Assembly (NCBI GenBank): GCA_964017195.1
Contig: OZ024896.1
Coordinates: forward strand, 34,802,807-34,866,806
Length of the DNA stretch: 64,000 nt
Direction of reading: 5' to 3'
Origin: Siderastrea radians
Lineage: Eukaryota; Cnidaria; Anthozoa; Scleractinia; Rhizangiidae
Position numbers and translations under genes: made by a program. Numbering within the stretch: position 1 is the stretch's first letter; each line of letters starts with the position of its first letter. A model generated the notes under the pieces. That model did no database searches, had not been told where the DNA came from, and worked only from the letters and a program-made list of their open reading frames with translations. Positions 45,815 through 58,174 of this stretch are shown in pieces.

Positions 45815-47074
45815 TAATTCTCCCCCACGTTACAATCTGCTTGTGTGGGGTAAGCGAGCACTTGGTAAAAAACTTCACGAAAGTTCTTACAAACTTCATA
45901 AATTAATAAAATGACATGAACTGCAAGCATTGGTGACATAAATAAACATTTCTTTAAAGTTGGCTCTACTATACTAAGCACTGAAATTCTCTGTTCTTTA
46001 AAACACAATATTTATTTAATTCTACCTTGCATTAATTTGTGAATTTAGGATTTTACCGCTGGGGTGCTGTTTCATCCTAATGTCTTCATAGGAACAGCCA
46101 ACTTCTTTCAAGGCTGTGTTTACATTACACCATTAGGTATCAATATGGTGTGAAATCAACCACACTTGAAACGGTTCATGAGACACTAGAACTGAGGCTA
46201 AGAGCTTTCATATTTAGGGGTTGATTCATCCAAGAACATAGAAAAACCTGGAACACCCTTAAAACATAAATGCTAACAGCAAACTGCCATGTTCTCTGCT
46301 GACCCTGGTACTGCACAACCCTTCCACCAATGAAAGCTGGTACAAATGACACCCAGGGAAAGCAGGTGGGTTGCTTTAGCTTTAATCATTCCCCTCCTGA
46401 CTGGGAAACAAGGCTGTGAAGTGTAGAGAAGGGAGTAATGGTGGAGGAGGGATTCCTCCACTAGATGAACCATTTCAATCTCAAATGGAGTATACAGTTA
46501 TAATTGCCCTTTTGGTCTGAAATGAGGAGAGGGTTCGATTCTGAAAAAGGAGAAAGATTTTGAGGTTACGCTAGGGTTTCCAGTTCTAGGGGGCACAAGT
46601 ACCCCTACCACAATTACAATTGCAAGGCATGTCCCCCCCCTCCAACACAAAGCGTACGTGCATCTGTCACTACGAAAACAATAGCAAGAGAAAATAATGC
46701 AGATAAATTACATGCAGTTACGTTGTAAGGAAGAAAATACAATTTTATGGCAAATCTGCAAATTGTCCAGTATGCTCACTACTGGACCACTGCTATTACT
46801 TTTACCATGTCCACCCCCGCCCCCCAGGAGTTTAAACCCAGCTTTTGTAGTATGAAGTGACAAGGATCATTATTAACCCTCCCCCCTCACCTGAATGAGC
46901 TGCTAGTCCACTGCAGGGTTCAGTACTCCCAGCATAAATTTTAGGAGTGAAATTATATAAAATATCATACAGCTGAACTGCAGATGAAGGATTTAACAAA
47001 AGGAAGATTCTTACAATTACATGTATGTTTGCAACATTTTAGCAGTTACGGAAAAAACAAAACTGAAAAAAAGA
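45815..47074. other. Spacer between copies 3 and 4
   Basis: Single-unit counterpart of 26070-27767. 46099-46380 is the segment deleted from copy A and is homologous to about 2970-4130 of the copy 0 spacer, minus the LINE there. No coding gene was seen. Confidence 0.55.
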
Positions 47075-47153
47075 GGATTGAATGGGATCGATGCCCACCG
47101 AACTGCGATAAAAAATTACTTGTACAGTGCTCTACCAACTAAGCTATCAAGCC
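47075..47153 (-). repeat. tRNA-like SINE head, copy B
   Basis: Duplicate of 27768-27846. The block of near-perfect identity between the two duplicated loci ends at its outer base. Confidence 0.45.
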
Positions 47154-48778
47154 AACTAAGAGATACAAGTAGCTCCAGCTGTAGGCTTGATGGCTTGCCG
47201 AGGAAAAAAATGATGACTGCCCTAGCAGTCCATAAGAGAAAAAAACAGTCACCACAGATACCATCATTGGTACATTTTTCTTTATTTACAAACAGCTATA
47301 TCATAAAGTAGCTCACAATTCAAAAAGAAAAATATTTCAACAGATTAAAGTTATTCATCAAATGACAAAGCTTTGCAATAAAATGCAGTTTAATTACACT
47401 AAGTACCGGTAATTAAAACATTTGGACAAAAAATATCAGTACACACTTGCTAACTTTGAGAAAGAATATATACCTAAGAGTTATAAAAACCAGGCTATTT
47501 GAAAACAACTATTCTAGCCACTTTAAATCAAATCATTCAAATCATACTCTAAGCTTCTTTAATGATTCTCCAAATCTATTTGCAAGGTTATAAATACTGC
47601 CATCCCAAGACATCAATTGCCTTGTTTAAATATAACTTATTGATTTTAAGTATAAATTTAAAAGCTCAATGCACAGTTCAACAATGTAAAGTATTAAACA
47701 TGTTCAGTTGGCTTCTTATAGCCATTAACGTCCTGCAGTAAGCAGTCCAGGTGACTCAGATATTTCACCTGTCCTGATTCACTCATGATGAGCATGAAAA
47801 GTTTCATAATATAGACAAGAGTGTTTTAGTGGAAAATACACCACTCGTAAAGTTTATACGAAACTTTTCCATATCCTCACCAATGAGGATAAATGATGTC
47901 ATTTCCAGCTTTTACACTGTTGTTTGTGCAAAAATAGTCTGAAAAGAAAATTACAAAGCGGCTTGAAAATGTCAATAATTGGAAAATACAATTATTGTAT
48001 TTTCCCATGGTAAAAAAACAATTTTTTACCACTCGAAAATAAAATTCATATCTTTGTGTCCCTGTGTATATCCTCTATATAACAAAAAATTACCACTGAA
48101 AACTCTTTGAACATTTCTCCTGAGAGAAATGGAAACTGCAATGAACATACTGCTCAAATCAAAGCTTGATCGCACTTCAAGAATACATTCACGTACCAAA
48201 AACTAGAACCACCCTGAAACAGGACCACATGCAAGTGCTGATCAACAGCTTTCATTTCAATGACAACACATTTTTAGGAGTGTAATCCAAGACTCCAAAC
48301 ATAACCACAGATTACAAGACTGAAGGTATAAAACTGCAAGGGTAACCCTTCAGTTGTTTTAACATACTGATAGCCTGTAGGATGGACAACAGGTTGACAG
48401 CCTGTCAAAAATGTTCAAACTAAGACCACTGACTCCTAAATGACTCCTAATTTTCAGTATTGTAAAAATACAAAAGTTACCCTAATCCCTTATATTTTTG
48501 TAGGGTTTAGTTTCCTTCACAATCTTGCAAAAATTGGCCGGTTAAATTGCTACATTAGCTCTACTTCAGCACATAGACTACTGAGCTACCTAATATGCAC
48601 GTAAAAACATTTAGTTCCACAAAGTAGAAAGAACAATAATTATTCTTGGATGTCAAAGCCAAATTGCAACTTCACTTAGGTTTTAATCTAGCCAAACAAA
48701 TACAAGGGTGCCCTGTTTAAAAAATGAAAAATCAAAGGCATTAGGGTAACTCGACCAACAGTAATTATTATTTTAGTC
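47154..48778. other. 3' flank of copy 4, with dispersed repeat at 47817-48081
   Basis: Aligns with 27847-29450 with many substitutions and small indels, as expected of an older duplication. It contains the second copy of the 28522-type dispersed repeat at 47817-48081. No ORF of interest was seen. Confidence 0.5.
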
Positions 48779-51253
48779 TCACTGAAAACAACATTTGGAA
48801 GCAGAGAGGTGACCAGATGGTAGAACATTTTCATGACTCTCGGACCACTTAATTATCTCAACCAACTCCTCTTTGCCCTTTCCCTTGTTCTTGTTGGTAG
48901 TTTCTTTGATGAACTCAATCACACAATGCCCTGGTAATGCATTACTTAAATTAAACTGAGAGTGGGTTTCCAGGGCATCATACAGTTTTAATGTTAACAA
49001 AAACATTGGCGTCTGGCAAGGATGACTTAACAGTCTTCGTTTATCAGGATCTGACGTAAGTTTTATATCATCATCTGAAACACTAGTGATAGAACTGGTT
49101 TGCAATGATTCCCGAATTTTTTCAATTTTTTTCCTCTCCTCGAAAGTTAAAATCTCTTTAAAGTGTTTCTGTGTTGCAACACCCACTACCTTGAGTTGAC
49201 CATTTACCCAGTACAGTACTGGGCCACCAGAATTCCCTGGGTTAAGGGGACAATTCAAAACTGCCATTGTATGACCTAATAAGCATAATTCACTGTAAAT
49301 TTCCTCAGAACCAGAAACATAGCCATTCACAAAAATTGCTTCTTTGCCTTTATGACTCATAGGATATCCAAAAGAAAAAATTTGCATCCCTGGTAACAGG
49401 GGTTGGTCAGACAACTGCAATGGGCACACTCCATTTTGCTTAAGGTTAAGGTCTTTGCAATAAAGCAGTGCTAAATCTTTAAGCCCATCATCCTCAATGA
49501 CCTCACAGTATGAGTTCAACTTACCAATGGCTGCATTAGAAATACCGATCTTCTTATTTTTGTCATTTGCTACATCTACAATGACATGCTTATTCGTGAC
49601 TATAAAGTGGTCATGAATAATAAACCCAGAACCATGATCAATTTCCATTTCCTTTGTAGCTTTGGCATACTCTGCTTTAATTTCAGCTCTTTCCTTAACA
49701 GCTAATTTATTCCTGTATTTAGAGTCAGGATCTTTCTCGTCTAAGTACCTATCACGAAGCTTAATTTTGGTATCAAAATAATCAATTGCATTCTGTATTT
49801 CAAAAATGTCATAAGTTTGTTGGGTTTTTGGAATCTCACTTTTCTTTTCTTTGGAGGAAAAGATGTCTGTATCCCCTGGTGTCCTGAGAACAGTGCCGGC
49901 AAAACAATCTCTTGCTCGACGCTCTGCCTCGTTCCGTGAATATTTACATAGCCTGCTCTTGGCTCGCTCATACTCCTTTGTGACAGCATCCCTCTGCGCT
50001 TTAGCTGCCTTCTCTGGTTTGGTCAGATCAGTGCACTTCAGTATCTTTCTTGTTTCGTTCCTTTCAGTTTCATCAAAATAAAGAAGTCTTCTGTGAATAT
50101 CAAAGATGTCATAAGATTTGTTGCTGCATGGCCCGTTGGTTTCATCCTCTTCAGCAGGAAATATCACCTTTTTCTTTGGCAAGGCATCCACAAAGCAATC
50201 TCTCACCCTCTTCTCTGCCTCACTATGAGAATATCTGCACAACCCGAATGTAGCTTTCTCATATTCTTGTTTCATACATAAATTGTTTTCTTCAATTGAT
50301 TTAGTCAGTTCAACAGATCCAGGTCCTTCATCTGGGTATTTCTGAAGAAGCTTTTTTTCATCCAGTTGTTGAAGTGCTTTATGAATATCAAAAATGTTAT
50401 GAGTTTGATCAACTTTACCACTGTTGCCTCTTTTATTGGGAAGTACAGGTGTATCTAGCGGTGCTTGATAATCAAAGAAATTACCATAACAATTCTTCAC
50501 TCGTTGCTCAGCTTCATCTCGAGAATATTCTTTTATCACTTTGTCAGTTGTGGAGATGGCTTCTTTTAACTCTCTTTCAACATCATCCCTTTCTGCAGTG
50601 TGTTTCTTCCACCATTTATTATTATGTGCATCATAATCACCAATGAGAGATGCAAAAAAGCTTTTTTCATTCCAGTGAACAACAGCATCATGAATATCAA
50701 CAATATTGTAAGGTTCATTTGGATCACGCTTTGGTTGAAGAAGCCCAGCATCCCCAGCAAAGCTACCAGCAAAGCAGTCTCGCACTCGGCGCTGTGCAAC
50801 ATGCCAGGAATATTGGATTCGTGCATCTGGGTTAGCTTTGGCCTCCTGGCACTCTCTTTCAACATCAGCTCTTCTCCTGTCAATCAACTCTTTCAATTCA
50901 TCAGACCCGGGTCCTGGCTTTGGGTATGTTTCAACATAAGGCATTTCATCAAAGTTTTTAAGCGCATCATGGATTTCAATAATGTCACATATTTTCTCTC
51001 TGTCTGGCTGCCCGTATTCATCCCATTCAGTGGGAAGCATGAGATACTGCAAGAGTTCATGCGGTAACCATGTTCCACGTCCCCACAATAAACCTGGAGG
51101 CCACCCTGCATAACATTTATCTAATTTCTCCCAAGCTTCCTTCCAATGATATTTCTTTATGTTTTCTGGTTGTCTTCCGTATATACTGACCTTCACACAA
51201 GCATCCAGAGCCTTTCTTCCCTCGTCACCTAACACATCGCAGTTTGTGTGCAT
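48779..51253 (-). CDS. Copy 4: five-repeat trypsin-like serine protease
   Basis: The open frame extends upstream to 51277, but that codon is GTG. The ATG at 51251-51253 aligns with the other starts (M.....VLGDEGRKALDAC) and gives 824 residues. Numbered from this ATG, the catalytic residues are His556 (NKHVI), Asp593 (KDLALLY) and Ser675 (GNSGGP). Five repeats precede the peptidase. Repeat 2 lacks the Cys/Phe-rich insertion seen in copies 2 and 3 and resembles copy 0 there. The C-terminal tail is complete, ending in KCCFQ where copies 1 and 3 have CCVQ. It is intact and intronless. The function of the repeat region is unknown. Confidence 0.92.
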   Translation of the reverse strand: MHTNCDVLGDEGRKALDACVKVSIYGRQPENIKKYHWKEAWEKLDKCYAGWPPGLLWGRGTWLPHELLQYLMLPTEWDEYGQPDREKICDIIEIHDALKNFDEMPYVETYPKPGPGSDELKELIDRRRADVERECQEAKANPDARIQYSWHVAQRRVRDCFAGSFAGDAGLLQPKRDPNEPYNIVDIHDAVVHWNEKSFFASLIGDYDAHNNKWWKKHTAERDDVERELKEAISTTDKVIKEYSRDEAEQRVKNCYGNFFDYQAPLDTPVLPNKRGNSGKVDQTHNIFDIHKALQQLDEKKLLQKYPDEGPGSVELTKSIEENNLCMKQEYEKATFGLCRYSHSEAEKRVRDCFVDALPKKKVIFPAEEDETNGPCSNKSYDIFDIHRRLLYFDETERNETRKILKCTDLTKPEKAAKAQRDAVTKEYERAKSRLCKYSRNEAERRARDCFAGTVLRTPGDTDIFSSKEKKSEIPKTQQTYDIFEIQNAIDYFDTKIKLRDRYLDEKDPDSKYRNKLAVKERAEIKAEYAKATKEMEIDHGSGFIIHDHFIVTNKHVIVDVANDKNKKIGISNAAIGKLNSYCEVIEDDGLKDLALLYCKDLNLKQNGVCPLQLSDQPLLPGMQIFSFGYPMSHKGKEAIFVNGYVSGSEEIYSELCLLGHTMAVLNCPLNPGNSGGPVLYWVNGQLKVVGVATQKHFKEILTFEERKKIEKIRESLQTSSITSVSDDDIKLTSDPDKRRLLSHPCQTPMFLLTLKLYDALETHSQFNLSNALPGHCVIEFIKETTNKNKGKGKEELVEIIKWSESHENVLPSGHLSASKCCFQ

Positions 51254-51520
51254 GACTCTGTTTAGACTGTTTACCACCGATTCTACATTCGTACACGTCT
51301 GACCTTTTGCTGCAGTGAAGTGTGGCTGAATAGATCTTTAACCGTTCTGATCCATGTTGTTACAGTATTCTGTTTAAGATCATCATAAGATCATATTAAA
51401 TGGACTAATATCTTGACGGAAACAAGGAAACAAGACTACGGCGGCCACTACGAGAACCTACAGCTTGGTAACCACGCGTTGAAAGGCACTCTCTGAAGGG
51501 CAGTGATGAACTTGGGTGAA
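51254..51520 (-). promoter_or_regulatory. 5' flank of copy 4
   Basis: GGTAACCA at 51467-51474 lies 215 bp upstream of the ATG, as in copies 0, 2 and 3. The proximal block (gattctacattcgtaca, gtgtggctgaa) is also shared. The CACTTCCGG motif was not found here. Regulatory role is inferred. Confidence 0.45.
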
Positions 51521-52296
51521 GGGTGGTAAAGGGGGGGTCTCAATCACGAATCACGGGCCATTTTCATTCAAATCACGAATCACCCACGTTTTTTGAACCA
51601 TTTCACGAATCACGTATTTAACATACACCATTGCACAGAAATTATCACTAATTGGCTAATCAATTTGCTTTGCGTTTAGTTTTCAATAACGGGAGATACA
51701 AGTACGAAAAGAAGGCCCTAAACCTTTGCTAGACGCAATGTCAGTCAGACCTGTAAACTGAATTAAATGCTGCTTGAAATTGCACAACTCTTCATGATCC
51801 CTTTCGGATAACGGAACATTAAACTTTTGTTTATGCAGTGCCTGGTTGGAGGTTTGTCCAGACTCCGTTGCCAGGAAGAATGGCACCAGAACTCTAACTG
51901 TTTTAGCCATAATGTTGTCGCACTTCACTCGTACTCGCTGAGCTCTGAACAGAGGTCTGAAGACAGGTAGACATGTGTAGAGTTAATGAGTTAATGTCTG
52001 ACTTATGGCATGTTACAGAAACGGATCAACAACGTTCATCACGTCTATTTATTTATTTATTTATTGTAGTACTTGCTCACTATTGTAATTAGATTTATTT
52101 AATTAGTAACTAATTTAGTTTCGCTTTTCACGAATATTTCCGGATGCAATCACGAATCACGGTCTCTAAAAATAAGGAGATCACGTGACACGCTAAACCG
52201 CAAATTCACGGATCACGGCAATATTTGAGCTGCTTTCACGTGTCACGCGCTAATTATTGCTCAAATCACGTGTCACGCATAAACCCTTTACCACCC
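51521..52296. mobile_element. TIR element rich in TCACGAATCACG repeats
   Basis: Inverted 13-bp ends GGGTGGTAAAGGG (51521-51533) and CCCTTTACCACCC (52284-52296). TCACGAATCACG-type units occur near both ends (51543-51615; 52145-52280, there also as TCACGTGTCACG). An 8-bp flank comparison (tgggtgaa/tgtttaaa) is only 5/8, so a decayed hAT-like TSD is possible but unproven. No transposase was seen. Confidence 0.6.
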
Positions 52297-52297
52297 T

Positions 52298-52660
52298 GTT
52301 TAAAGAAGAATTACGGTATGCTAGGACTGATACTTTCAAGTTTAGCTTTTTTAATAGGATTGTTGATATGTGTAATGTGTTACCACTGTCAGTTCGTCAA
52401 GCATCAAGTGTTTCTAGTTTCAAGAAGGGAGTAAGAGACATCTTATCTTCGAGAAGTGAGTAGTTATTACTGTTTTTTTTTTCTCAATATTGATATTTTG
52501 TAATTTTTTTCTTCATGTCTTTTTTTCGTCTTTTAAGGTGGTCTGCTTTGTATGGGGTGTATGACTATTTTGCTGACCGTCCTTATGACACACACTGTAT
52601 TTGATCTAGAGTCTTTTCTTTTACCGTTTCATGCCATAAATTTGTAATAAAGTAAAGTAT
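52298..52660 (+). mobile_element. 3' end of a CR1-like LINE
   Basis: The frame from 52300 to the TAG at about 52461 reads LFKEELRYARTDTFKFSFFN, then NVLPLSVRQASSVSSFKKGV, the typical end of a non-LTR retrotransposon polymerase ORF. A T-rich 3'UTR and gtaataaagtaaag follow. It abuts the TIR element on its left. Classification is by memory of the family. Confidence 0.6.
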
Positions 52661-55600
52661 GAAAAATAGTTTCCGAGAAACTGAGAGCTGACTTCCGGTC
52701 AAGGGTCCTCGTGCTCAGTCGCAAGCGGCTAAGAGGGCCAAGCGGCTCTGGGGACGCGAATGATCGACTTCCGGTGAGCTGAATAGAAGCTGTATTTGCA
52801 GAGAATGCATGGAGAAGAAATGTACAAAACCTGTACAAAGCACGTACAGAGCCGTTATTTTTTGTTCAGAGTCCTTTTTTGTGACATTCTTCCTGGTATT
52901 CTTGTTTCTATTTTCGGTGTGGCTGTGCAGAGCAGGTGGGGTCTTCTCGTCAAAAAGTTAAGAATTCAAATTCTACTTGAGGACACTACTGAATTGACTG
53001 ATTGATATCAAGCAGAACATTACACTCTGCAGAATGTCACCCAGGGATAATACCCAGGGTCTTCCTTTTGAAATAATGCTGCAGTCGATGTAGCAAACAC
53101 AGGCGGAAATACAATGGTTGCATCAGCACACTTTTGGACGGCCTGTGGTGCTGTATACAAAATACTCGCGGGCAACGATGACCTTTACAGGCGGCGAAAA
53201 TCACCGGTTGCCCGCCAAAAAGGAAAACCCTGAATACCGGTAGTAGTTCACCACCCAGGTCTAATAGTATACATGGATACTGGCAGATTTAGGATACAGA
53301 AACTCCTCTTCATGATCTCATGATTTACTATGACAAACATACCAAATTGTCGCGGGGAGATGGCGGGAGGTGGGGTGGGGGGGGGGGGGGGTAGTAATGG
53401 ACTGACATCTCATTCAGGGGGAATAGTGATACTTCTAGTTAATCCTTCATGTTATAGAAACCAGGGAAAAACATTGACAATGTAGGTTGGCCATTAAACC
53501 CAGTGTGCTGGCTTTACTTTCATTGATGAAGCAGGATAATTTAGAGTTATTACAACAATTCCACGAGTGCTTGTTGCGTGTGAGGCAATTTATTAATGAC
53601 AGAAAAGGCACTGAGTGGGTTATAATCACCTCATTTTCAAAGGAAAACCAAGTGGAATTATTGTTCTATGAAATTCTCAGCCTCAGTAACTTTGCTGAAG
53701 TTTCTTCCCAGATTTTTGGACCAAAGTTTAGCCTAGCAGCAAAACCTTTTGAATGCTTCGGCTCTTGAAGTGGCATTGCATCTGATAATTTGCCTTTTAA
53801 GGCAAAATGCAGGGCTATCTTGCTGATAACCCGTCTGCTGAACCAACCTGAAAGCTAAAAATGCAAATTTTAAAGCCTGAGAATTGAATAAATTGTGATA
53901 ACTTACTTTCAGGACTGCAGCTGTAGTCTCAACAACTGGCTGCGAACTCAGTTTTGGATCTTTTAATACATCATGACTGCTCTTCATTTTCAGTGTCTGG
54001 AAACCAGTGATAACAGAAGACTACCCAGTTAAGGATGGTGCCTCCTGATACAGATGTATTCTTGCAAAGGTTATGACTATGGGGAAAAAAGTAGATCTTA
54101 GCAAGGGTTATTGGAATCCAAAAAGAAAAATGTGGGTAGCCACGCATAATCAAACAACCATAAACCTAAAAAAGCATGAAAATACAACGAATGTATGGCA
54201 ATTTCTTTCCAAATTTTAACTTAATTTTCTCTGAAAAATGCATGATTACCCTCTATTTTCTTTTTGGATTCTGATAGCCCTCACTAAGATCTGCTTTTTC
54301 CACATAGTCATAAACTGCGCAAAAAATATAAAGCAGTCTTTCTTCTCCCAATTTTGAGCAGGACTGAGGCGTGAACAAAACTACAGACCTAGACTACAAT
54401 TAATGAAATAAAAGAGTTTTCGTCCTTAATTGTTCTTACTCTAGACATCTATTCTGTTACTCTCTTTGATGAGCTTAATCGTTCACGTTTTATACTTTCC
54501 CTCGATCAAAAGGGTCTCGCCGGAAAGAACACTCGGCAAAAACGTGCCTTCATCTGAACTCGTCTAAAGCAAAAAAGGCCAGGATTTGAACCTGTACCCA
54601 AAACGTGGAAGACAAGTCTACCGAACCACGCTTCTGCAAGTTATCAACTGGTCAATTGACAAAAAAAAGAAAGCTACTCACATAGTCATATTAATACCAC
54701 ACGTGCGCCCTCACGTGCCACGCAAGTTGTCTCACGGAGACACCTGGTGGTGTGCTCTGCAAGACAGGTGTAATGACGACTTCGAAGTGTATTCCATTCT
54801 CATTCATTGCTTATGCCGCTCATTGACTCGCGTGGTTAAGTTACTGGAAAAGATTGTGGCCGAGGCAATGAGCAGCTGGGTGTGAAAGTACACACTGCGT
54901 GTTACGTCGCCGAAGGGGAGGTGGGAAGGCCGAAAATCCCTCCTGACTTACCGGCTTGCGTATCTCTTTCGAAATGCCTCGAATCTGGGCAAACAGGATA
55001 ATTTAAGCAAGGAGACATAGCCCTTGGGGATTCAACGCATTATTAATCAACCACCTTCCAACAACAGGGTTGTGTCATCCAAGCACTCCGGAATTCTGCG
55101 GCATAAATATAAATGAGAATAGTTTTTGGATTGTACCAGTTACAGTACCCTACTTTTTTCATTTTGTGGCTGAGTACTAATTCCACAGAAAACAACCGAA
55201 ACCGGGTGGGTTTATCTTAACCGGGTGGTAGTTTCTATGGGGAGGAGGGAGGACAGTCCTTTTCCTGACGCAAGGTCAAGAATTCACCATTTTTTCATGA
55301 CGTGAATCATCTTTTGAAATTTACAATAAGAAAACCGTTATACACCTTTTATCCCCATATTTTCCCGTGTGTTAGCAGAGTATTATGGCTGGTGTTGTTG
55401 AACTGCGCATGCCATAGCACGAAATCTGGGCTCGTGGGATAGTACAAAACAGTGAAAAGGGTGGGGGGGGGGGAGAGCAACTGCGTGTGAAATTCCCCCT
55501 TCCCGGCCCGACTTATTACTCCCTGCCTCTGTAGACCCGCTCCTTAAGCTCCTCTCTCTTCGCAAAATATCGCACAAGGTCGCATTTTTCCTTTTCCCCC

Positions 55601-57310
55601 CACTCACTGCCCTCTTTTTTTTTTCCTTTCGGAAGCAAAGAATTGATACAACTTTGCCCGATAACAAACCTTCCACGGGGACGAGAAAAACAAGTTGGCG
55701 GGAAAGGGTGGGAGGCTGGGAGGGGGGAGTCCAAGAGAGGATATGGGAAGTGGGGGATTCCTCCCACCCCTTACCCCTGTCTCCAGTCCCATGTAATTGC
55801 TAGAGTAGACAAAAAGAGGTTTTCTCGATAATACCGACGGTCAGAGAAAAGATTAAAGACCGGCTGCACTGGAATTCGCCGTGCGCTAACTGACTTCTAC
55901 AAAGGAAAACTAAATTTACTTTTCTTTTTTGATATAAAAAATTATTGAAGTCTAGCTGGACTTTAATTTGAGCAATAAAACGGTCACCAGTAGCTGTTTA
56001 TTGTTAGATAAAGAAAGGGTTTTCTGGACAATAGCTACGATCAAAACGAGAAAGGACCGAAGACGAATTACGCTGACGTTGGCACGAAAAGATTCTGTTT
56101 TTCGAATCAAGAACTCTTCATTGCATTTAGCGGCATTGTTATTAAGTTACCATAATTATTGCAAGTATCACCACTTAAGGCAAAAGCATTTCCGATTAGG
56201 GCAATTATCGGCGATTACTTCCAAAAATGAACTAATTTGTTATTTTAAGGTAAGTACTTTTGCATATTTTATCTCGAGGCGTGTGGCCTAAAACAAATAA
56301 ATCTGAGCGCTGTTTAATCAACTGCAAAAGAAGACACTTCAACTTTCAAAACACTTATAGCTTTCAGTTAATAAAGGTTTGGGCAACAAAACGTTCGTCA
56401 ATAGTTTGAGACATCTTAATTGAATGCCACGAGGTAATGTCAATGTGCTAAAGTGGTTAACTGCGCAAGGATTTTTTTTTGGTCAAAAGGTATAATAATT
56501 CCCCATCATTTAAGAGATAAGATCGCCGAAATTACTTACGGCTTAGCTGTTTTATTTTCTTTGTAAGCAAATAGTTGCATTTCACAAGCGAAGCGTTTTT
56601 TTTTAGTATAATTTGTGTACTTAACTAACTGAGCGACTAGCAGAATGTCTTTCAAGAGCATCATCACTTATGGGCAAGACAAACTGGTATCATAATCGTT
56701 TGTTTTAGATAATGATTTATATGACAAACAGTTTGAACTGTTTTATCTGTTAAGTAGTATGGTGTCAAAAACATACTGCTCCCACATGCTACATACAGCC
56801 TTTTTGAGTTACTTATGAAAAACTGCTTCCACGTTATCGAACAAAAACCTTCTCAGCAGACTGTCACACCAGTCAGATTAAGGCTTTTATCTACCAATGA
56901 AATTGCCAGCAAGAAAATAAACATCTGCCATCTTTCTCAATGTGCGTATTAATACTTACTACATACATAGGGGCACAAGTTGTAAACTACGAACACCGTA
57001 GAACCATTAATTGGGAAAAACTGCACTAAAAAACAGATTGTCCAAGTGCAAAGAAAATGTGGCTTCCAGTTTTTTCCCAAAAATACTCATTTTCAATTCA
57101 AGAGAGTCACAAAACCAGTAATGTGAAGACTCTTCTACACGGAATTCACAAGTAGATGATATTCACAAAACTAACTGTTCTTGGAAGATAAAAGGCGGGT
57201 TCACAGCGAGCCGACAGGGCATTCTCGTCCCCAGAGCCGACTGGCCCTCTTAGCCGGCGGCGCCTTGGCACGAGGACCAGCCGACAGGGGTGTAGAAACT
57301 AGGTGACTTG
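52661..57310. other. Long intergenic stretch without recognised genes
   Basis: Mostly unassigned. Items seen: a short dispersed sequence around ctaagagggccaagcggctctgggga (52727-52755) that recurs inverted at about 57218-57262; a G-homopolymer near 53375-53391; a 93-codon ORF at 53487-53768 without ATG at its start; a tRNA-like minus-strand sequence at 54576-54640; G/C-rich tracts at 55450-55790. None supports a protein-coding gene by itself. Confidence 0.35.
54576..54640 (-). repeat. tRNA-like fragment (pseudogene or SINE head)
   Basis: On the minus strand GGTTCAAATCC is a good B box, followed by TGGCCTTTTTT, and TGGTTCGGTAGA about 45 bases upstream is A-box-like. The acceptor and anticodon stems do not pair well, so it is not a functional tRNA by eye. 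Confidence 0.3.
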
Positions 57311-57760
57311 GTGGAAGAGAAACGAACTTAACTCTGATGATGACGCGCTCAGGGTCAGTCAATGTCAGCACAGTCCTTCTCAGGACTACGCTCACCCGGA
57401 TGATCATACTTAAGTAACGTATGATATGGCTCCTGGGTCCAAACCATTTTCAGTGAAACGAATAGGATGAAGCGGACACACGGAGGATAGCATCAACAAA
57501 GACCAGCGAAGGTGACGATGGAGTGGGCTCCGACAGGCGAGAAAAGAAAGAGGGATCGACCCAGAATGTCATGGAGAAGGAGTATTTGATAGTGTCTGAC
57601 CAGGGGAAACATCTGTTGGGAAGCCCGTGATGAACTGGCCTAGAGGTGAGACGAGTGGTAGACCGCCTGTAGCCCAATCCCCCCACCAAACGGGAAATCA
57701 CAGAACACTGGTTTATTTTTCGCGGAACTGTTATCCAGATACAACCAAAACAAAAATACA
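57311..57760 (+). repeat. Probable interspersed repeat
   Basis: The passage with aacttaactctgatgatgac, gtccttctcaggactacgctc and acccggatgatcatactt looks like a dispersed sequence I recall from coral genomes. No boundaries could be set. It lies in the likely 3' region of CWC27 on the opposite strand. Confidence 0.3.
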
Positions 57761-58174
57761 AATCGCCAAAGCCAATTGCCCATCGTTCTTCCTCTCAACA
57801 AATAGGCTACTTTGTTCTGAAAGTCCTGACGCAGGATGGTTTGTTGATGAAATCTTCCGCTTGGGCCACTCCGTATTGAGATAAATAGCCTTCCTAGAAC
57901 GCAATAAAGACAAATTTGCTGTTGAAGAAGCAAGCGAGTTCTTCTGTTAAAACCCCCTGTCCGTGAAATTCCTTGAACCCGCCAATTTCTTCAGGAAGCT
58001 GCCAAGCGATCAATGATGTCAAACTTCGGCGTGTTAGCGAGTGCTCGTGCAGTTCAGTTGCTGATTGAAGGATAAGAACTGGGCGCTTTTCGGGTTTTAA
58101 AAGGATTTTTAACAAGAAGACAGGGCTCGTTCTCTCGATTGTTTTACTTACAAGTCTTCAGAGACGTTGCCGTG

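Noticed and set aside
51275..51277. Start of copy 4 at 51277
   Set aside because: The codon is GTG. The ATG at 51253 aligns with the family start.
53487..53768. 93-codon plus-strand ORF
   Set aside because: It begins with TTG, has an in-frame stop just upstream, resembles no protein I know, and its edges lack a convincing donor. It is left as unassigned.
54576..54640. Candidate functional tRNA on the minus strand
   Set aside because: The B box is good but acceptor and anticodon stems do not pair; kept only as a tRNA-like fragment.
57320..57370. Possible hammerhead-ribozyme core (CTGATGA)
   Set aside because: CTGATGA is present but the matching GAAA box and stem pairing are not seen, so there is no support for a ribozyme.
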